A DNA stretch of 64,000 nucleotides from Phytohabitans rumicis (GTDB lineage Bacteria; Actinomycetota; Actinomycetes; Mycobacteriales; Micromonosporaceae), in contig NZ_BLPG01000001.1 of NCBI RefSeq assembly GCF_011764445.1, positions 3,410,001-3,474,000 of the forward strand, given 5' to 3'. The notes beneath the pieces were generated by a model. It ran no database searches, had not been told where the DNA came from, and was given only the letters and a program-made list of their open reading frames with translations. Shown piece after piece: positions 1 to 8,090 of this stretch (positions are counted from its first letter, which is position 1; every line of letters begins with the position of its first letter). Both the position numbers and the translations under genes were made by a program.

Positions 1-384
1 GTCACCGCGGTCAACCCGGACGGCGACGTCGACCTGCCGGACGAGGCGGTCGACCGGTTCCGGGTCGTGGGCTGCCGGGCCTGCGGGCGAGGCATGCTCA
101 AGCCGGACGTGGTGTTCTTCGGCGAGACGGTGCCGCGACACCGGGTGGACGCGAGCTTCGCGCTCGTCGAGGCCGCCCGGCTACTGCTCATCCTCGGGTC
201 GTCGCTGACAGTGATGTCGGGCCGGCGGTTCGTGCTGCGGGCGGCCAAGCTGGGCATCCCCGTGGCCATCGTCAACCGCGGGCCGACCCGGGGCGACGGC
301 TACGCCGCGCTCACCGTCGACGCGCCGCTCGGCACCGCCCTCCCCGAACTCGTGGCTACCCTTGGGCGATGGCCGACCGCCTGA
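1..384 (+). CDS. Sir2 family NAD-dependent protein deacetylase, C-terminal part
   Basis: The frame is open from the first base of the window to a TGA at 382-384, so only the last 127 codons of the gene are seen. The visible part has a zinc CxxC pair (GCRACGRG), the sirtuin core motif [10 protein letters not shown] and the NAD-binding GSSLTV motif. Sirtuins remove acyl groups from lysine using NAD+ and release nicotinamide and O-acyl-ADP-ribose. The catalytic His and the N-terminal Rossmann half lie upstream of the window. The gene overlaps the next gene by 16 bases in another frame, which suggests co-transcription. Family assignment is secure; the protein substrate is unknown. Confidence 0.9.
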   Translation, partial: VTAVNPDGDVDLPDEAVDRFRVVGCRACGRGMLKPDVVFFGETVPRHRVDASFALVEAARLLLILGSSLTVMSGRRFVLRAAKLGIPVAIVNRGPTRGDGYAALTVDAPLGTALPELVATLGRWPTA

Positions 385-1304
385 CACGTCCACTGACCGC
401 CCTCGTGGCCGTGCTGGCGGTGGTTGGGTGCTCGGCGGTGGCCGGGTGCTCGGTCTCCGTGCCCCGGCCGGCGCCGAAGGCCACCGGCGCGCCCACCGCG
501 ACCGCCAGCGCCGCCGCGCCCATCCTGCCCGGACGGGCGCCGACCGAGGCGTACGACGTGGCGACCCGCCAGCTCAGCCTCAACCGGGACGGCAATCGGG
601 CCCTGCCCGTCACCATCTGGTACCCCGAGGCCGACAGCGGCCGCTTCCCCGTGATCCTGTTCAGCCACGGGCTGGGCGGCCGGCCCGCCGACTACCGGGA
701 GCTGCTGGAGCAGTGGGCGTCGGCCGGGTTCGTGGTCGCCGCGCCGACGTATCCGTACACCAGCCGGGGCAGCGACACCAACCCGCTCGACGTGCTCAAC
801 CAGCCGGCCGACGCGTCGTACGTGCTGACCCAGGTGCTCGCGCTGGACAAGCGCGCGGGCGACGCGCTGCGCGGACGCCTGGCCACCGACCGGGTCGCCG
901 CGGCCGGGCACTCGGCGGGCGGCATCACCACCGTCGGCCTCTTCACCGTCGGCCGGGACGAGCGGCTCGACGCCGGCATCGTGCTGGCCGGCAGCGCGCT
1001 GGGCATCGGCGTGGGCTTCACCGGCCCGGCGGCGCCGCTGCTGTTCGTGCACGGCGAGCGCGACAACGTCGTGTCGTACGCCTCGGGCAAGGCCGCCTAC
1101 GACCGCGTGCCCTGGCCGAAGGCGCTGCTCAGCCTGCCGGACGGCGACCATGTGCTGCGGCCGGGCGGCGACGCGTTCGACGTGGTGGCCACCTCGACGG
1201 TCGACTTCTGGCGCTGGGCCCTGTACGGCGACGCCAACGCCAAGCGCCGCCTGCCCGCCGACGCGACGAAGGGCGGCGTGGCCACCCTCGACGACCAGCT
1301 CTAG
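369..1304 (+). CDS. secreted alpha/beta hydrolase, probable lipoprotein
   Basis: 311 residues. The N-terminus has a short basic stretch, a hydrophobic segment and a lipobox-like AVAGC ending at Cys27 (an earlier Cys21 also fits), so a membrane-anchored lipoprotein is likely. A proline/alanine-rich linker (about 30-55) precedes an alpha/beta-hydrolase fold. The oxyanion motif FSHGLGG is at 98-104, the nucleophile Ser182 lies in GHSAGG, and Asp232 (HGERD) and His261 (DGDH) complete a catalytic triad. The layout resembles platelet-activating-factor acetylhydrolase or dienelactone-hydrolase relatives, so ester hydrolysis is expected but the substrate cannot be read. The start overlaps the sirtuin gene. 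Its TAG and that of the opposing oxidoreductase share the palindrome CTAG. Confidence 0.85.
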   Translation: MADRLTRPLTALVAVLAVVGCSAVAGCSVSVPRPAPKATGAPTATASAAAPILPGRAPTEAYDVATRQLSLNRDGNRALPVTIWYPEADSGRFPVILFSHGLGGRPADYRELLEQWASAGFVVAAPTYPYTSRGSDTNPLDVLNQPADASYVLTQVLALDKRAGDALRGRLATDRVAAAGHSAGGITTVGLFTVGRDERLDAGIVLAGSALGIGVGFTGPAAPLLFVHGERDNVVSYASGKAAYDRVPWPKALLSLPDGDHVLRPGGDAFDVVATSTVDFWRWALYGDANAKRRLPADATKGGVATLDDQL

Positions 1305-2254
1305 CGGGTGTGGTCGAGCACGACCTTGCCAAACAGGTCGCCGGAGTGCAGCCGCGCGAACGCCTTCTCCACCTCGGAGAAGCCGTACACGCGGTCCACC
1401 ACCGGCTGGATCCCCCGCTCCTGGCAGAGCGCCAGCAGGTCGGCCAGCTCGCCCGGCGTACCCATGGACGAGCCCAGGATCTCCAGCTGCATGGCGAAGA
1501 CCCGGCGCAGGTTGACCTTCGGCTCGTAGCCCGAGGTCGCCCCGGAGACCACGATCCGGGCGCCGGGCGCGGCCGACTTCAGCGAGTGGTCGAACGTCGC
1601 CGCGCCGACCGTCTCGATCACCACGTCGACCCGTTCCGGCAGCCGGGCGCCCGACTCCAGCGCGGTCGCGCCCAGCTCGGCGATGCGTTCCCGCTTCCCG
1701 GGATCCCGGCTGGTCGCGTACACCCGCTTGCCGAGCGCGACGGCCAGCACCACCGCGGCGGTGGCGACGCCACCGCCGGCGCCCTGCACGAGCACGGCCT
1801 CGCCGTCGGCCACCCGGCCCCGCGTGGTGAGCATCCGGTACGCCGTCAGCCAGGCGGTCGGCAGGCACGCGGCATCCACAAACGACACCCCGGCGGGCTT
1901 GGGCACCAGGTTGGCGCGCGGCACCGCCACCCGCTCGGCGAGCGTGCCCGGGTGGCGCTCGGACAGGATCGAGTAGCCGCGCGGGTCGCCCGGGTCGCTG
2001 ACCACCGGGTAGACGACCACCTCGGCCCCGGACGGATCCACCCCGGCCGCGTCGCACCCGAGGACCATCGGCAGCTGCCCGGCCGACAGGCCCACGCCGC
2101 GCAGCGACCACAGGTCGTGGTGGTTGAGCGAGCTGGCCCGAACCTCGACGGTCACCCAGTCGGGCTCGGGCAGCTCAGGCTCGGGCCGCTCGCCGACGGT
2201 GAGCGCGGCGAGCGGGTTGGCATCGTCGAACGCTGAGGCGTACGCGGCACGCAT
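1301..2254 (-). CDS. medium-chain dehydrogenase/reductase, quinone oxidoreductase-like
   Basis: 317 residues, from an ATG at 2254. An N-terminal GroES-like domain (NHHDLWSLRG at 44-53) is followed by a Rossmann domain with the nucleotide loop QGAGGGVA at 157-164. The four-Cys structural zinc loop of classical alcohol dehydrogenases is absent, so a zinc-poor quinone-reductase type using NAD(P)H is the best reading. The gene starts 11 bases after the malic enzyme stop. An AGGAGG ribosome site overlaps that stop region, so the two are probably co-transcribed and translationally linked. The physiological substrate is unknown. Confidence 0.85.
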   Translation of the reverse strand: MRAAYASAFDDANPLAALTVGERPEPELPEPDWVTVEVRASSLNHHDLWSLRGVGLSAGQLPMVLGCDAAGVDPSGAEVVVYPVVSDPGDPRGYSILSERHPGTLAERVAVPRANLVPKPAGVSFVDAACLPTAWLTAYRMLTTRGRVADGEAVLVQGAGGGVATAAVVLAVALGKRVYATSRDPGKRERIAELGATALESGARLPERVDVVIETVGAATFDHSLKSAAPGARIVVSGATSGYEPKVNLRRVFAMQLEILGSSMGTPGELADLLALCQERGIQPVVDRVYGFSEVEKAFARLHSGDLFGKVVLDHTR

Positions 2255-2265
2255 ACGCCCAGACG

Positions 2266-3420
2266 TTACCTCCTGGCCACGCCGCCGCGGCGGGCCGCCT
2301 CGGCGACCGCTGCGGCTACCGCGGGAGCCACCCGCGGGTCGAGCGCCGACGGCACGAACGCGTCCGGCCGGAGCGCGTCGGCCACGACGCCGGCGATGGC
2401 GTCCGCGGCGGCCACCTTCATCCCGTCGGTGACCCGGATCGCGCGGGCCTCCAGGGCGCCCCGGAAGATGCCCGGGAACGCGAGCACGTTGTTGATCTGG
2501 TTCGGGAAGTCGCTGCGGCCGGTGGCGACGAGCGCGGCATGCCGGGCCGCCACGTCGGGGTGCACCTCGGGCGTCGGGTTGGCCAGGGCGAAGACGATGC
2601 CGTCCGGGGCCATCCCGGCCACCGCCTCCTCGGCGATCTGGCCGCCCGAGACACCGACCAGCACGTCGGCGCCGGCCAGCGCCTCGGCGATCCCGCCGGA
2701 CCGGCCCGCCGCGTTGGTCGTCGCGGCCAGGTCGGCCTTGACCGGGGTCAGGTCGGAACGTCCACCGTGGATGATCCCGCGCGAGTCGACGACCACCACG
2801 TCCTCGGCGTGCACGCCGCCGGCGATCAGCATCTTGGTCACCGCCACGCCGGCCGCGCCCGCGCCGCTGACCACGACGCGCAGGTCGCTCAGCTTGCGGT
2901 CGAGCAGTGTGGCCGCGTTGCGGAGCGCGGCGAGCACGACGATCGCCGTACCGTGCTGGTCGTCGTGGAAGACCGGGATGGGCAGCGCGTCGTCCAGCCG
3001 GCGCTCGATCTCGAAGCACCGCGGCGCCGAGATGTCCTCGAGGTTGATGCCGCCGAACGACGGCGCGAGCGCGGTGACCACCGAGATGATCTCGTCGACG
3101 TCCTGGGTGTCCAGGCAGATCGGCACCGCGTCGACGCCGCCGAACTGCTTGAACAGCACCGCCTTGCCCTCCATGACGGGCATGGCGGCGCGGGCCCCGA
3201 TGTTGCCGAGCCCGAGTACGGCGGAACCGTCGGTCACGACCGCGACGGTGTGCCCGACCCAGGTGTAGTCGTCGACGAGGTCCGGCTCGGCCGCGATCGC
3301 CTCGCAGACCCGGGCGACGCCGGGCGTGTACGCGAGCGACAGGTCGTCGCGGCTGGCCAGCGGAACGGTGGCGGCGATGGCCATCTTGCCGCCACGATGA
3401 AGTTCGAAAACGGGATCCAT
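2266..3420 (-). CDS. malic enzyme (malate to pyruvate and CO2)
   Basis: 384 residues, the length of the short bacterial malic enzymes without a phosphotransacetylase tail. Motifs include LAYTPGVA near residue 30, PIPVFHDDQHGTA in the middle (metal and malate binding), and the nucleotide loop SGAGAAG. It oxidatively decarboxylates malate to pyruvate and supplies NADH or NADPH; which cofactor cannot be decided by eye. The start ATG is at 3420. The oxidoreductase follows directly on the same strand. The gene links the TCA cycle to pyruvate and reducing power. Confidence 0.92.
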   Translation of the reverse strand: MDPVFELHRGGKMAIAATVPLASRDDLSLAYTPGVARVCEAIAAEPDLVDDYTWVGHTVAVVTDGSAVLGLGNIGARAAMPVMEGKAVLFKQFGGVDAVPICLDTQDVDEIISVVTALAPSFGGINLEDISAPRCFEIERRLDDALPIPVFHDDQHGTAIVVLAALRNAATLLDRKLSDLRVVVSGAGAAGVAVTKMLIAGGVHAEDVVVVDSRGIIHGGRSDLTPVKADLAATTNAAGRSGGIAEALAGADVLVGVSGGQIAEEAVAGMAPDGIVFALANPTPEVHPDVAARHAALVATGRSDFPNQINNVLAFPGIFRGALEARAIRVTDGMKVAAADAIAGVVADALRPDAFVPSALDPRVAPAVAAAVAEAARRGGVARR

Positions 3421-3498
3421 AGTGGTGACTCCCAGCGGTGAGCGACATTGCTTTTCCGCGGTCCCCGAGGTCAGGGGAGAAGAGCGGCGGTCTGGGGG

Positions 3499-3810
3499 TC
3501 ACCCGGTCCGAAATTTGAGCATAAACCCCGGGCGCGGCCAATAGCGCAGCACCACCCGCCCCGCCACGTCCGCCACCCCGTACGCCCGGGAGTCGTCCTC
3601 GACCAGCTCGTTGTCTCCGCGTACCCACCAGCCGCCGTCCTGCGCGCGGACCGCGCGCTTGACGACCAGCAGGTCCGGCCGTGACCGGAAGGTCGCGACC
3701 ACGATGTCGCCCGGCCGGACGGCCCGGCCGCCGCGCCGGACCAGCAGCGCGTCCCCGTGGCGCAGCGTGGGGGCCATCGACGGCCCATGCACGAGTACGG
3801 CGAACGGCAT
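3499..3810 (-). CDS. sodX: nickel-type superoxide dismutase maturation protease
   Basis: 103 residues of the S26 signal-peptidase fold. The nucleophile Ser11 sits in HGPSMAPTL and the general base is Lys51 in VVKRAV. The box GDNELVEDDSRAYG (65-78) is the conserved C-terminal motif. There is no membrane segment, consistent with a cytoplasmic processing protease. It is divergent from sodN with 86 bases between starts. In Streptomyces this partner removes the SodN propeptide so that the new N-terminal His can bind nickel. Function follows from the family plus the adjacent sodN gene. Confidence 0.9.
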   Translation of the reverse strand: MPFAVLVHGPSMAPTLRHGDALLVRRGGRAVRPGDIVVATFRSRPDLLVVKRAVRAQDGGWWVRGDNELVEDDSRAYGVADVAGRVVLRYWPRPGFMLKFRTG

Positions 3811-3896
3811 GGGTGTGTTTCACCTCTCGCACGTAGGGCACACGGACAGGGAGTAGGGTCTTTCCCGGATCATCGCAAACGTCATGGAGGGTCCTT

Positions 3897-4301
3897 ATGC
3901 GACTTCCGCGCATTCTTGCTCCGCGCACCGTGGTCAGCGCCCACTGCGATCTGCCGTGTGGCGTCTATGACCCGGCACAGGCGCGGATCGAGGCCGAGTC
4001 GGTCAAGGCGATCGCCGAGAAGTACCAGGCGAACACCGACCCCGAGTTCCGCACCCGGGCTCTGATCATCAAGGAGCAGCGGGCCGAACTGGTCAAGCAC
4101 CACCTGTGGGTGCTGTGGACCGACTACTTCAAGCCGCCACACTTCGAGAAGTACCCGCACCTGCACCAGCTCTTCAACGAGGCGACCAAGCTCGCCGGCG
4201 CCGCCGGCGCCAAGGGCTCGGCCGACCCGGCCAAGGCGGAAGAGCTGCTCGCCAAGATCGAGGAGATTTCCAAGATCTTCTGGGAGACCAAGCAGGCGTG
4301 A
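3897..4301 (+). CDS. sodN: nickel superoxide dismutase
   Basis: 134 residues. A 15-residue propeptide ends before HCDLPCGVYD, the nine-residue nickel hook plus Asp. After cleavage His1, Cys2 and Cys6 bind nickel, and Pro5 and Tyr9 are conserved. The mature length of 119 matches the family (about 117), a four-helix bundle forming a hexamer in the cytoplasm. It dismutates superoxide to oxygen and peroxide. A GGAGG ribosome site lies just before the ATG. Its TGA overlaps the GTG of the next gene. Divergent sodX completes the system. Nur control is usual in Streptomyces, but I could not see a convincing Nur box. Confidence 0.97.
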   Translation: MRLPRILAPRTVVSAHCDLPCGVYDPAQARIEAESVKAIAEKYQANTDPEFRTRALIIKEQRAELVKHHLWVLWTDYFKPPHFEKYPHLHQLFNEATKLAGAAGAKGSADPAKAEELLAKIEEISKIFWETKQA

Positions 4302-4807
4302 CGACCTCCCCAGCGGAGATCACGATACGGCCGGTGCGTCCTGAGGACGTGCCGGCCGTCGTCGCGATGGTCCACGAGCTCGCGGAGTTCGAGCGCGCGC
4401 CCGAGCAGTGCCACCTGACCGAGCAGCAGCTGCACGCCGCGCTCTTCGCGCCGCAGCCGGCGCTCTTCGGCCACGTCGCCCTCCGCGGCGACCAGCCGGT
4501 CGGGTACGCCCTCTGGTTCCTCAACTACTCCACCTGGGAAGGCGTGCACGGCGTCTACCTGGAGGACATCTACGTACGCCCGGTCGCCCGGGGCACCGGA
4601 GCCGGCCGGCTGCTGATGGAGGCCCTGGCGCGGATCTGCGTCGACCGTGGTTACCAGCGGCTTGACTGGGTGGTGCTCAGCTGGAACCCGGCCCGCGACT
4701 TCTACGCCTCGCTCGGCGCCACCGTGCTGGACGAATGGCTTCCGTGCCGGCTGTCCGGACCGGCCCTGCACAAACTGGCGACGCGGGAACCCGCCGATCG
4801 GTCCTAA
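4298..4807 (+). CDS. GNAT acetyltransferase, diamine acetyltransferase-like, coupled to sodN
   Basis: 169 residues with the start chosen at GTG 4298, whose last bases form the sodN TGA (GTGA overlap). The open frame continues upstream inside sodN but is not a credible extension. The acetyl-CoA loop RGTGAGRLLM is at 98-107. The preceding strand LEDIYVRPV and the late WNPARDFYASLGA match spermidine/spermine N1-acetyltransferase-like GNAT proteins. The substrate is likely a polyamine or other small amine, by family only. The stop-start overlap implies translation coupled to NiSOD, so its level should follow superoxide defence. Confidence 0.85.
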   Translation: MTTSPAEITIRPVRPEDVPAVVAMVHELAEFERAPEQCHLTEQQLHAALFAPQPALFGHVALRGDQPVGYALWFLNYSTWEGVHGVYLEDIYVRPVARGTGAGRLLMEALARICVDRGYQRLDWVVLSWNPARDFYASLGATVLDEWLPCRLSGPALHKLATREPADRS

Positions 4808-4829
4808 GCCGGTAGAGTCGCTGGGCGGG

Positions 4830-5237
4830 GTGAGTCAGCTGACAGTTCATGTGGAGCCGGTGATCGAAGACGACGTCGTGTTGCTCACCGTGCCGGCCGA
4901 CGTCGGCTACCTGGGGGTGCTGCGGACAGCGACGGCCGGCCTCGCCGCGCGCCTGCATTTCGCCCTCGACGAGATCGAAGACCTGCGCATCGCGGTCGAC
5001 GAGGCGTGCGCGATGCTGCTGGCGATCGCGAGCCGGGGCGCCGAGCTGGAGTGCCGCTTCGCCGTCTCGGACGACGCGCTCACCGTCGAGGTCGGGGTCG
5101 CCACGATCCGCGGCGCGCGCCTGCCGGCCGAGTCGTCCTTCGCCTGGAAGGTGCTGACCGCGCTCACCACCAGCGCGTCGGCCACCGTCGCCGACAGCCG
5201 GGCCACGATCCGCCTGCTAACCCGCCGCGCCCCCTAG
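4830..5237 (+). CDS. RsbW-like anti-sigma factor (GHKL ATPase/serine kinase)
   Basis: 135 residues from GTG 4830. The N box, with DEIEDLRIAVDEACAMLL around residues 49-66, is that of actinobacterial RsbW/SpoIIAB anti-sigma factors, which bind an alternative sigma factor and phosphorylate an STAS antagonist. In many actinomycetes this type is followed by a SigB/F/G-group sigma gene; here the next gene is a convergent FadR-type regulator whose stop begins 2 bases away, so no partner is adjacent. It could act on a sigma factor elsewhere. Family is secure, the target unknown. Confidence 0.8.
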   Translation: MSQLTVHVEPVIEDDVVLLTVPADVGYLGVLRTATAGLAARLHFALDEIEDLRIAVDEACAMLLAIASRGAELECRFAVSDDALTVEVGVATIRGARLPAESSFAWKVLTALTTSASATVADSRATIRLLTRRAP

Positions 5238-5238
5238 G

Positions 5239-5919
5239 TCAGGGGGTCATCGCGGCGCGGATGTACCCGATGTGGGCGCGCGCGATCGCGGCCGCGCCCT
5301 CGGAGTCGCCCGCCACCACGCATTGCAGCAGCGCGCGGTGGTCGGCGTCGATCTGCAGCCAGAACCCCAGCGGCGCCGCCGCGGCCAGCTCCCGCTCGTT
5401 GGAGACCTGGTAGAGCGGCCGGCTCAGCAGTTCGAAGAGCGGGTTGCCGGTGGCCGCCACGAGCGCCGTGTGGAACTCCCGGTGGGCGGCCAGCATCCGC
5501 TCGACGCTGTCCACGACCGGATCGAAGAGCGCGGCCTCCAGATCGGCCAGCTGCGCCTCGGTACGCCGCAGCGCCGCCTGAGCCGCCGCCGGCACCTCCA
5601 GCGACTCGCGCACCTCCAGCAGGTCGCACACGCCCACGGTGGCGGTGTCGAGGAGCAGGTTCAGCCCGGTGGAGAGGGTGTCGGAGAGCTTCTCCGGGCT
5701 GGGGTGGGCGACGAAGCTGCCCCCGGTCACCCCACGCAGTGTCACGATCAGGTGCTCGCTGGCGAGCAGCCGGAGCGCCTCCCGTACGGTGCTGCGGCTC
5801 ACGCCCGAGCGGGCACACAGCTCGGGTTCGGTCGGGAGCCGCTCGCCCTGCCGTAGCCGCCCCGAGGTGATCTCGGCGCGGAGGCCCTCCGCGAGCGTCT
5901 GGTACGCCGGTGGCCGCAC
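5239..5919 (-). CDS. GntR/FadR-subfamily transcriptional regulator with FCD domain
   Basis: 226 residues from GTG 5919. The N-terminal winged helix (about 5-75) contains RLPTEPELCARSGVSRSTVR. The C-terminal all-helical FCD domain (about 95-220) has the metal/ligand residues in EVRESLEV, HREFHTAL and DADHRALL, so it probably senses an organic acid bound through a metal. No target operon is adjacent: the neighbour on the same strand is a membrane protein starting at 6394, and on the other side an anti-sigma gene converges. The effector is unknown. Confidence 0.85.
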   Translation of the reverse strand: MRPPAYQTLAEGLRAEITSGRLRQGERLPTEPELCARSGVSRSTVREALRLLASEHLIVTLRGVTGGSFVAHPSPEKLSDTLSTGLNLLLDTATVGVCDLLEVRESLEVPAAAQAALRRTEAQLADLEAALFDPVVDSVERMLAAHREFHTALVAATGNPLFELLSRPLYQVSNERELAAAAPLGFWLQIDADHRALLQCVVAGDSEGAAAIARAHIGYIRAAMTP

Positions 5920-5998
5920 TGCCCCTCAACACTCACGGCGTCACTCTATGTGCAGTTGGCGGCGAAAAGCGGCTGGTCTGGCCGTTTGGGTGCCGTGT

Positions 5999-6394
5999 TC
6001 AACCCAGCCCGAGGGCCTTGGTGCTCGATGGGGTGACCAGCAGGACCCCCACGAGGACAGCCAGCACGATGATCGGCGCGCCCAGCCAGGCCAGCCCACC
6101 CTGGATCATGAAGTAGCCGATCGGCAGCAACATCAACTGGAGCACGATGGCCGGGCCGCGGGCCCCGGAACGGCGGCGGGCGAGGGCCCGGGCGAGCACG
6201 AAGAGCAGGGCGGCGCCGGCGGCCGCGAACCCGGTCACGAAGATCGCGACCACGATGTCGTTGGCGGTGCCGGTGAGGTCCTCGTACACCAGGTAGGCGG
6301 CGACCAGGGCGACAGCCGCCGCCTCACCGATCAGCAGCCACACCGCCCAGCGCAGCGGTCCGGGGAGCTCGGAGGAGTCCTGCATCACGCGCAC
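5999..6394 (-). CDS. small integral membrane protein, unknown function
   Basis: 131 residues with four clear hydrophobic segments (about 17-37, 47-68, 82-100 and 104-122) and a basic loop ARALARRRSGAR between the second and third. No catalytic motif is visible. It diverges from the lipid kinase gene with only 31 bases between starts, so the two promoters must overlap. A role in the envelope or lipid metabolism beside the kinase is only a guess from position. Confidence 0.7.
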   Translation of the reverse strand: MRVMQDSSELPGPLRWAVWLLIGEAAAVALVAAYLVYEDLTGTANDIVVAIFVTGFAAAGAALLFVLARALARRRSGARGPAIVLQLMLLPIGYFMIQGGLAWLGAPIIVLAVLVGVLLVTPSSTKALGLG

Positions 6395-6425
6395 ACCCTA
6401 CTCGGCAAGGGGTAGTGTCCCGGCC

Positions 6426-7349
6426 ATGCGGGCGTTACTGGTCGTCAACCCCAAGGCGACCACCACCAGCGAACGCGCGCGCGACGTCCTGGTGCGCGCG
6501 CTCCGCAGCGAATTCGACCTGACGGTGCAGCACACGCGCCGGCGCGGGCACGCCACCACGCTGGCCCGGGAAGCGGCCGCCGCGGGCGTCGAGGTACTGG
6601 TCACCCTGGGCGGCGACGGCACCATCAACGAGGCCGTCAACGGCCTGATGGAGGGCTCTTCGCCGGAGACCCGGCCGGCCCTGGCCGTGGTGCCGGGCGG
6701 CTCTACGAACGTCTTCGCGCGCGCCCTCGGGCTGCCGAAGGACTGGGCCGAGGGCACCAGCATGATCCTGGAGGCCCTGCACAAGGGCCGGGTACGCACG
6801 ATCGGGCTGGGCAAGGCGGACGACCGGTACTTCACGTTCTGCGCCGGGCTGGGGCTGGACGCCTCGGTCGTACGGCGGGTGGAGCAGGCACGGCTGCGCG
6901 GGCGTACGTCCAAGCCGTCGCTCTACCTCCGCTCGGCGGTCAACCAGTACTTCCTGGCGATGGACCGCCGGCACCCGGCGATCTCGCTGGAGCGCCCCGC
7001 CGAGCCGGTCGAGGGCGAGCTGTCCACAGTAATCATTCAAAACACCGCACCCTGGACGTACCTCGGAGACCGGGCGATCGATCCCAACCCGGACGCATCG
7101 TTCGATCTTGGACTTGACGTGCTGGCACTTCGTCGGCTAAGGGTACCGAGCACGGCACGCACAGTGACGCAGCTGCTGTCCGGCCGGCTCGACCCGCATG
7201 GACCGCAGGTGCTGCGGCTCCACGACATGTCCGAGTTCACGCTGCTCGCGAGCCGTCCGCAGGCGTTCCAGCTGGACGGCGACTACCTCGGCGAGCGAGA
7301 AAAGGTGCGATTCACGAGCGTCCCGGCCGCACTGCGCGTAATCTGCTGA
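6426..7349 (+). CDS. diacylglycerol kinase-family lipid kinase
   Basis: 307 residues. The DAGK catalytic domain begins at once (LLVVNPKA at 4-11). The ATP loop GGDGT is at 62-66, followed by NEAVNG, and VVPGGSTNVFAR is the second conserved block. The C-terminal half is the beta-rich YegS/DgkB-like domain ending in FQLDGDYLG. It phosphorylates diacylglycerol or a related lipid at the inner membrane face. Start ATG is at 6426. The 400 bases that follow hold the whiB1 control region. Confidence 0.9.
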   Translation: MRALLVVNPKATTTSERARDVLVRALRSEFDLTVQHTRRRGHATTLAREAAAAGVEVLVTLGGDGTINEAVNGLMEGSSPETRPALAVVPGGSTNVFARALGLPKDWAEGTSMILEALHKGRVRTIGLGKADDRYFTFCAGLGLDASVVRRVEQARLRGRTSKPSLYLRSAVNQYFLAMDRRHPAISLERPAEPVEGELSTVIIQNTAPWTYLGDRAIDPNPDASFDLGLDVLALRRLRVPSTARTVTQLLSGRLDPHGPQVLRLHDMSEFTLLASRPQAFQLDGDYLGEREKVRFTSVPAALRVIC

Positions 7350-7752
7350 GGGGCCGGCACGCTCCCCCACCCCAAGGAAGTACGCCGGAAATGTCGGCAA
7401 TGCGGCGTGGACTGTACTACATTGATTAGTGGCTGTCGCAGGCCGGGTGCCGACGTAGGGTTGAAACCCGGACAAAGGGGATGTGGGCTTGCTCACCCGC
7501 TCAGATTTTTTCCGAGCGTTCCCCTTGACATCGCGGTAGTTCGTGAAAGTATTCACAAGCGAACTGAGTTACCGGGACGTTGCGTGAACGCGCTCGTAGT
7601 GCGACGAGTTCATGCAGCTACCAGCGCCACATAGCCTGCTAACGCGCTGCCGACCATATGGACGCTCGTTGTCACGGTCGACACCGCGGACGCATATAGG
7701 GAAGATCCACCGCATTTACTGCCATCGATCCAGAACGAGGAGTGTTGCCGCC
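7350..7752. other. long control region upstream of whiB1
   Basis: About 400 bases without a credible gene; the 75-codon frame at 7407-7634 has poor codon usage and no family features. The stretch is less GC-rich than its surroundings. It holds two CRP-like palindromes (7482-7497 and 7542-7557) and a TTGACA at 7525-7530, with only a weak -10 candidate around 7548-7555. A further AT-rich segment with CATATAGG near 7693 could be a second promoter. A long 5' untranslated leader for whiB1 is therefore likely. Confidence 0.5.
7482..7557 (+). promoter_or_regulatory. two candidate cAMP-receptor-protein sites upstream of whiB1
   Basis: TGTGG-N6-TCACC at 7482-7497 and CGTGA-N6-TCACA at 7542-7557 match the CRP consensus TGTGA-N6-TCACA at 8 and 9 of 10 positions. 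Their centres are 60 bases apart, about six helical turns, so both face the same side. A TTGACA lies between them at 7525-7530. M. tuberculosis whiB1 is a known CRP (Rv3676) target with paired sites, so the arrangement is suggestive. Seen in sequence; binding is inferred. Confidence 0.55.
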
Positions 7753-8007
7753 ATGGACTGGCGCCACCATGCTGTCTGCCGCGACGAGGACCCGGAGCTG
7801 TTCTTCCCGATCGGGACGTCCGGCCCGGCGCTCCTGCAGGTCGAGCAGGCGAAGGCCGTCTGCCGGCGCTGTGCCGTGACCGACGAGTGCCTCCAGTGGG
7901 CACTTGAATCTGGTCAGGACGCCGGCGTCTGGGGCGGGATGAGCGAAGAGGAACGGCGCGCGGTCAAGCGTCGTGGTGGCCTCCGGGTCCGCGCTCACTC
8001 TGCCTGA
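7753..8007 (+). CDS. whiB1: WhiB-family iron-sulfur transcription factor, WhiB1/WblE type
   Basis: 84 residues, the same length as mycobacterial WhiB1 and similar along its whole length. Cys9, Cys37, Cys40 and Cys46 bind the [4Fe-4S] cluster. GVWGGMSEEERRAVKRR is the family turn and basic DNA-binding tail. WhiB1 binds the housekeeping sigma factor region 4 and is a nitric-oxide-sensitive, essential regulator. The start ATG at 7753 is chosen from this match; the upstream open frame is unrelated. The neighbourhood (pdtaS, sigH-like, aroA further on) matches the mycobacterial one. Confidence 0.93.
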   Translation: MDWRHHAVCRDEDPELFFPIGTSGPALLQVEQAKAVCRRCAVTDECLQWALESGQDAGVWGGMSEEERRAVKRRGGLRVRAHSA

Positions 8008-8033
8008 ACAAAAACGCACTAAACCCCAGCATC

Positions 8034-8067
8034 AACGCCCGGGCGAGCAGGCCAACCGGGGCGTTTT
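8034..8067 (+). terminator. hairpin terminator after whiB1
   Basis: Arms AACGCCCGG and CCGGGGCGTT (one bulge) flank a loop of about 13 bases and are followed by TTTT, 27 bases after the whiB1 stop. The opposite-strand cbiX gene ends at 8091, so the hairpin lies between two convergent genes and may serve both. Confidence 0.6.
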
Positions 8068-8090
8068 GCTGTGCCCGACGCAGGGGTCAC

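Noticed and set aside
3811-3896. Nur (nickel) operator between sodX and sodN
   Set aside because: Expected from Streptomyces, but I could not see a TTGCAA-type inverted repeat clear enough to report.
300-3928. Very long open frames on the minus strand (603 and 875 codons) and on the plus strand (362-2236)
   Set aside because: They are GC-driven shadows of the real hydrolase, oxidoreductase and malic enzyme genes: arginine/glycine/proline-rich with no motifs. Only the last 317 codons of the 875-codon frame are a true gene.
7407-7634. 75-codon frame upstream of whiB1
   Set aside because: No family features, poor codon usage and overlap with the CRP-like sites; more likely leader DNA.
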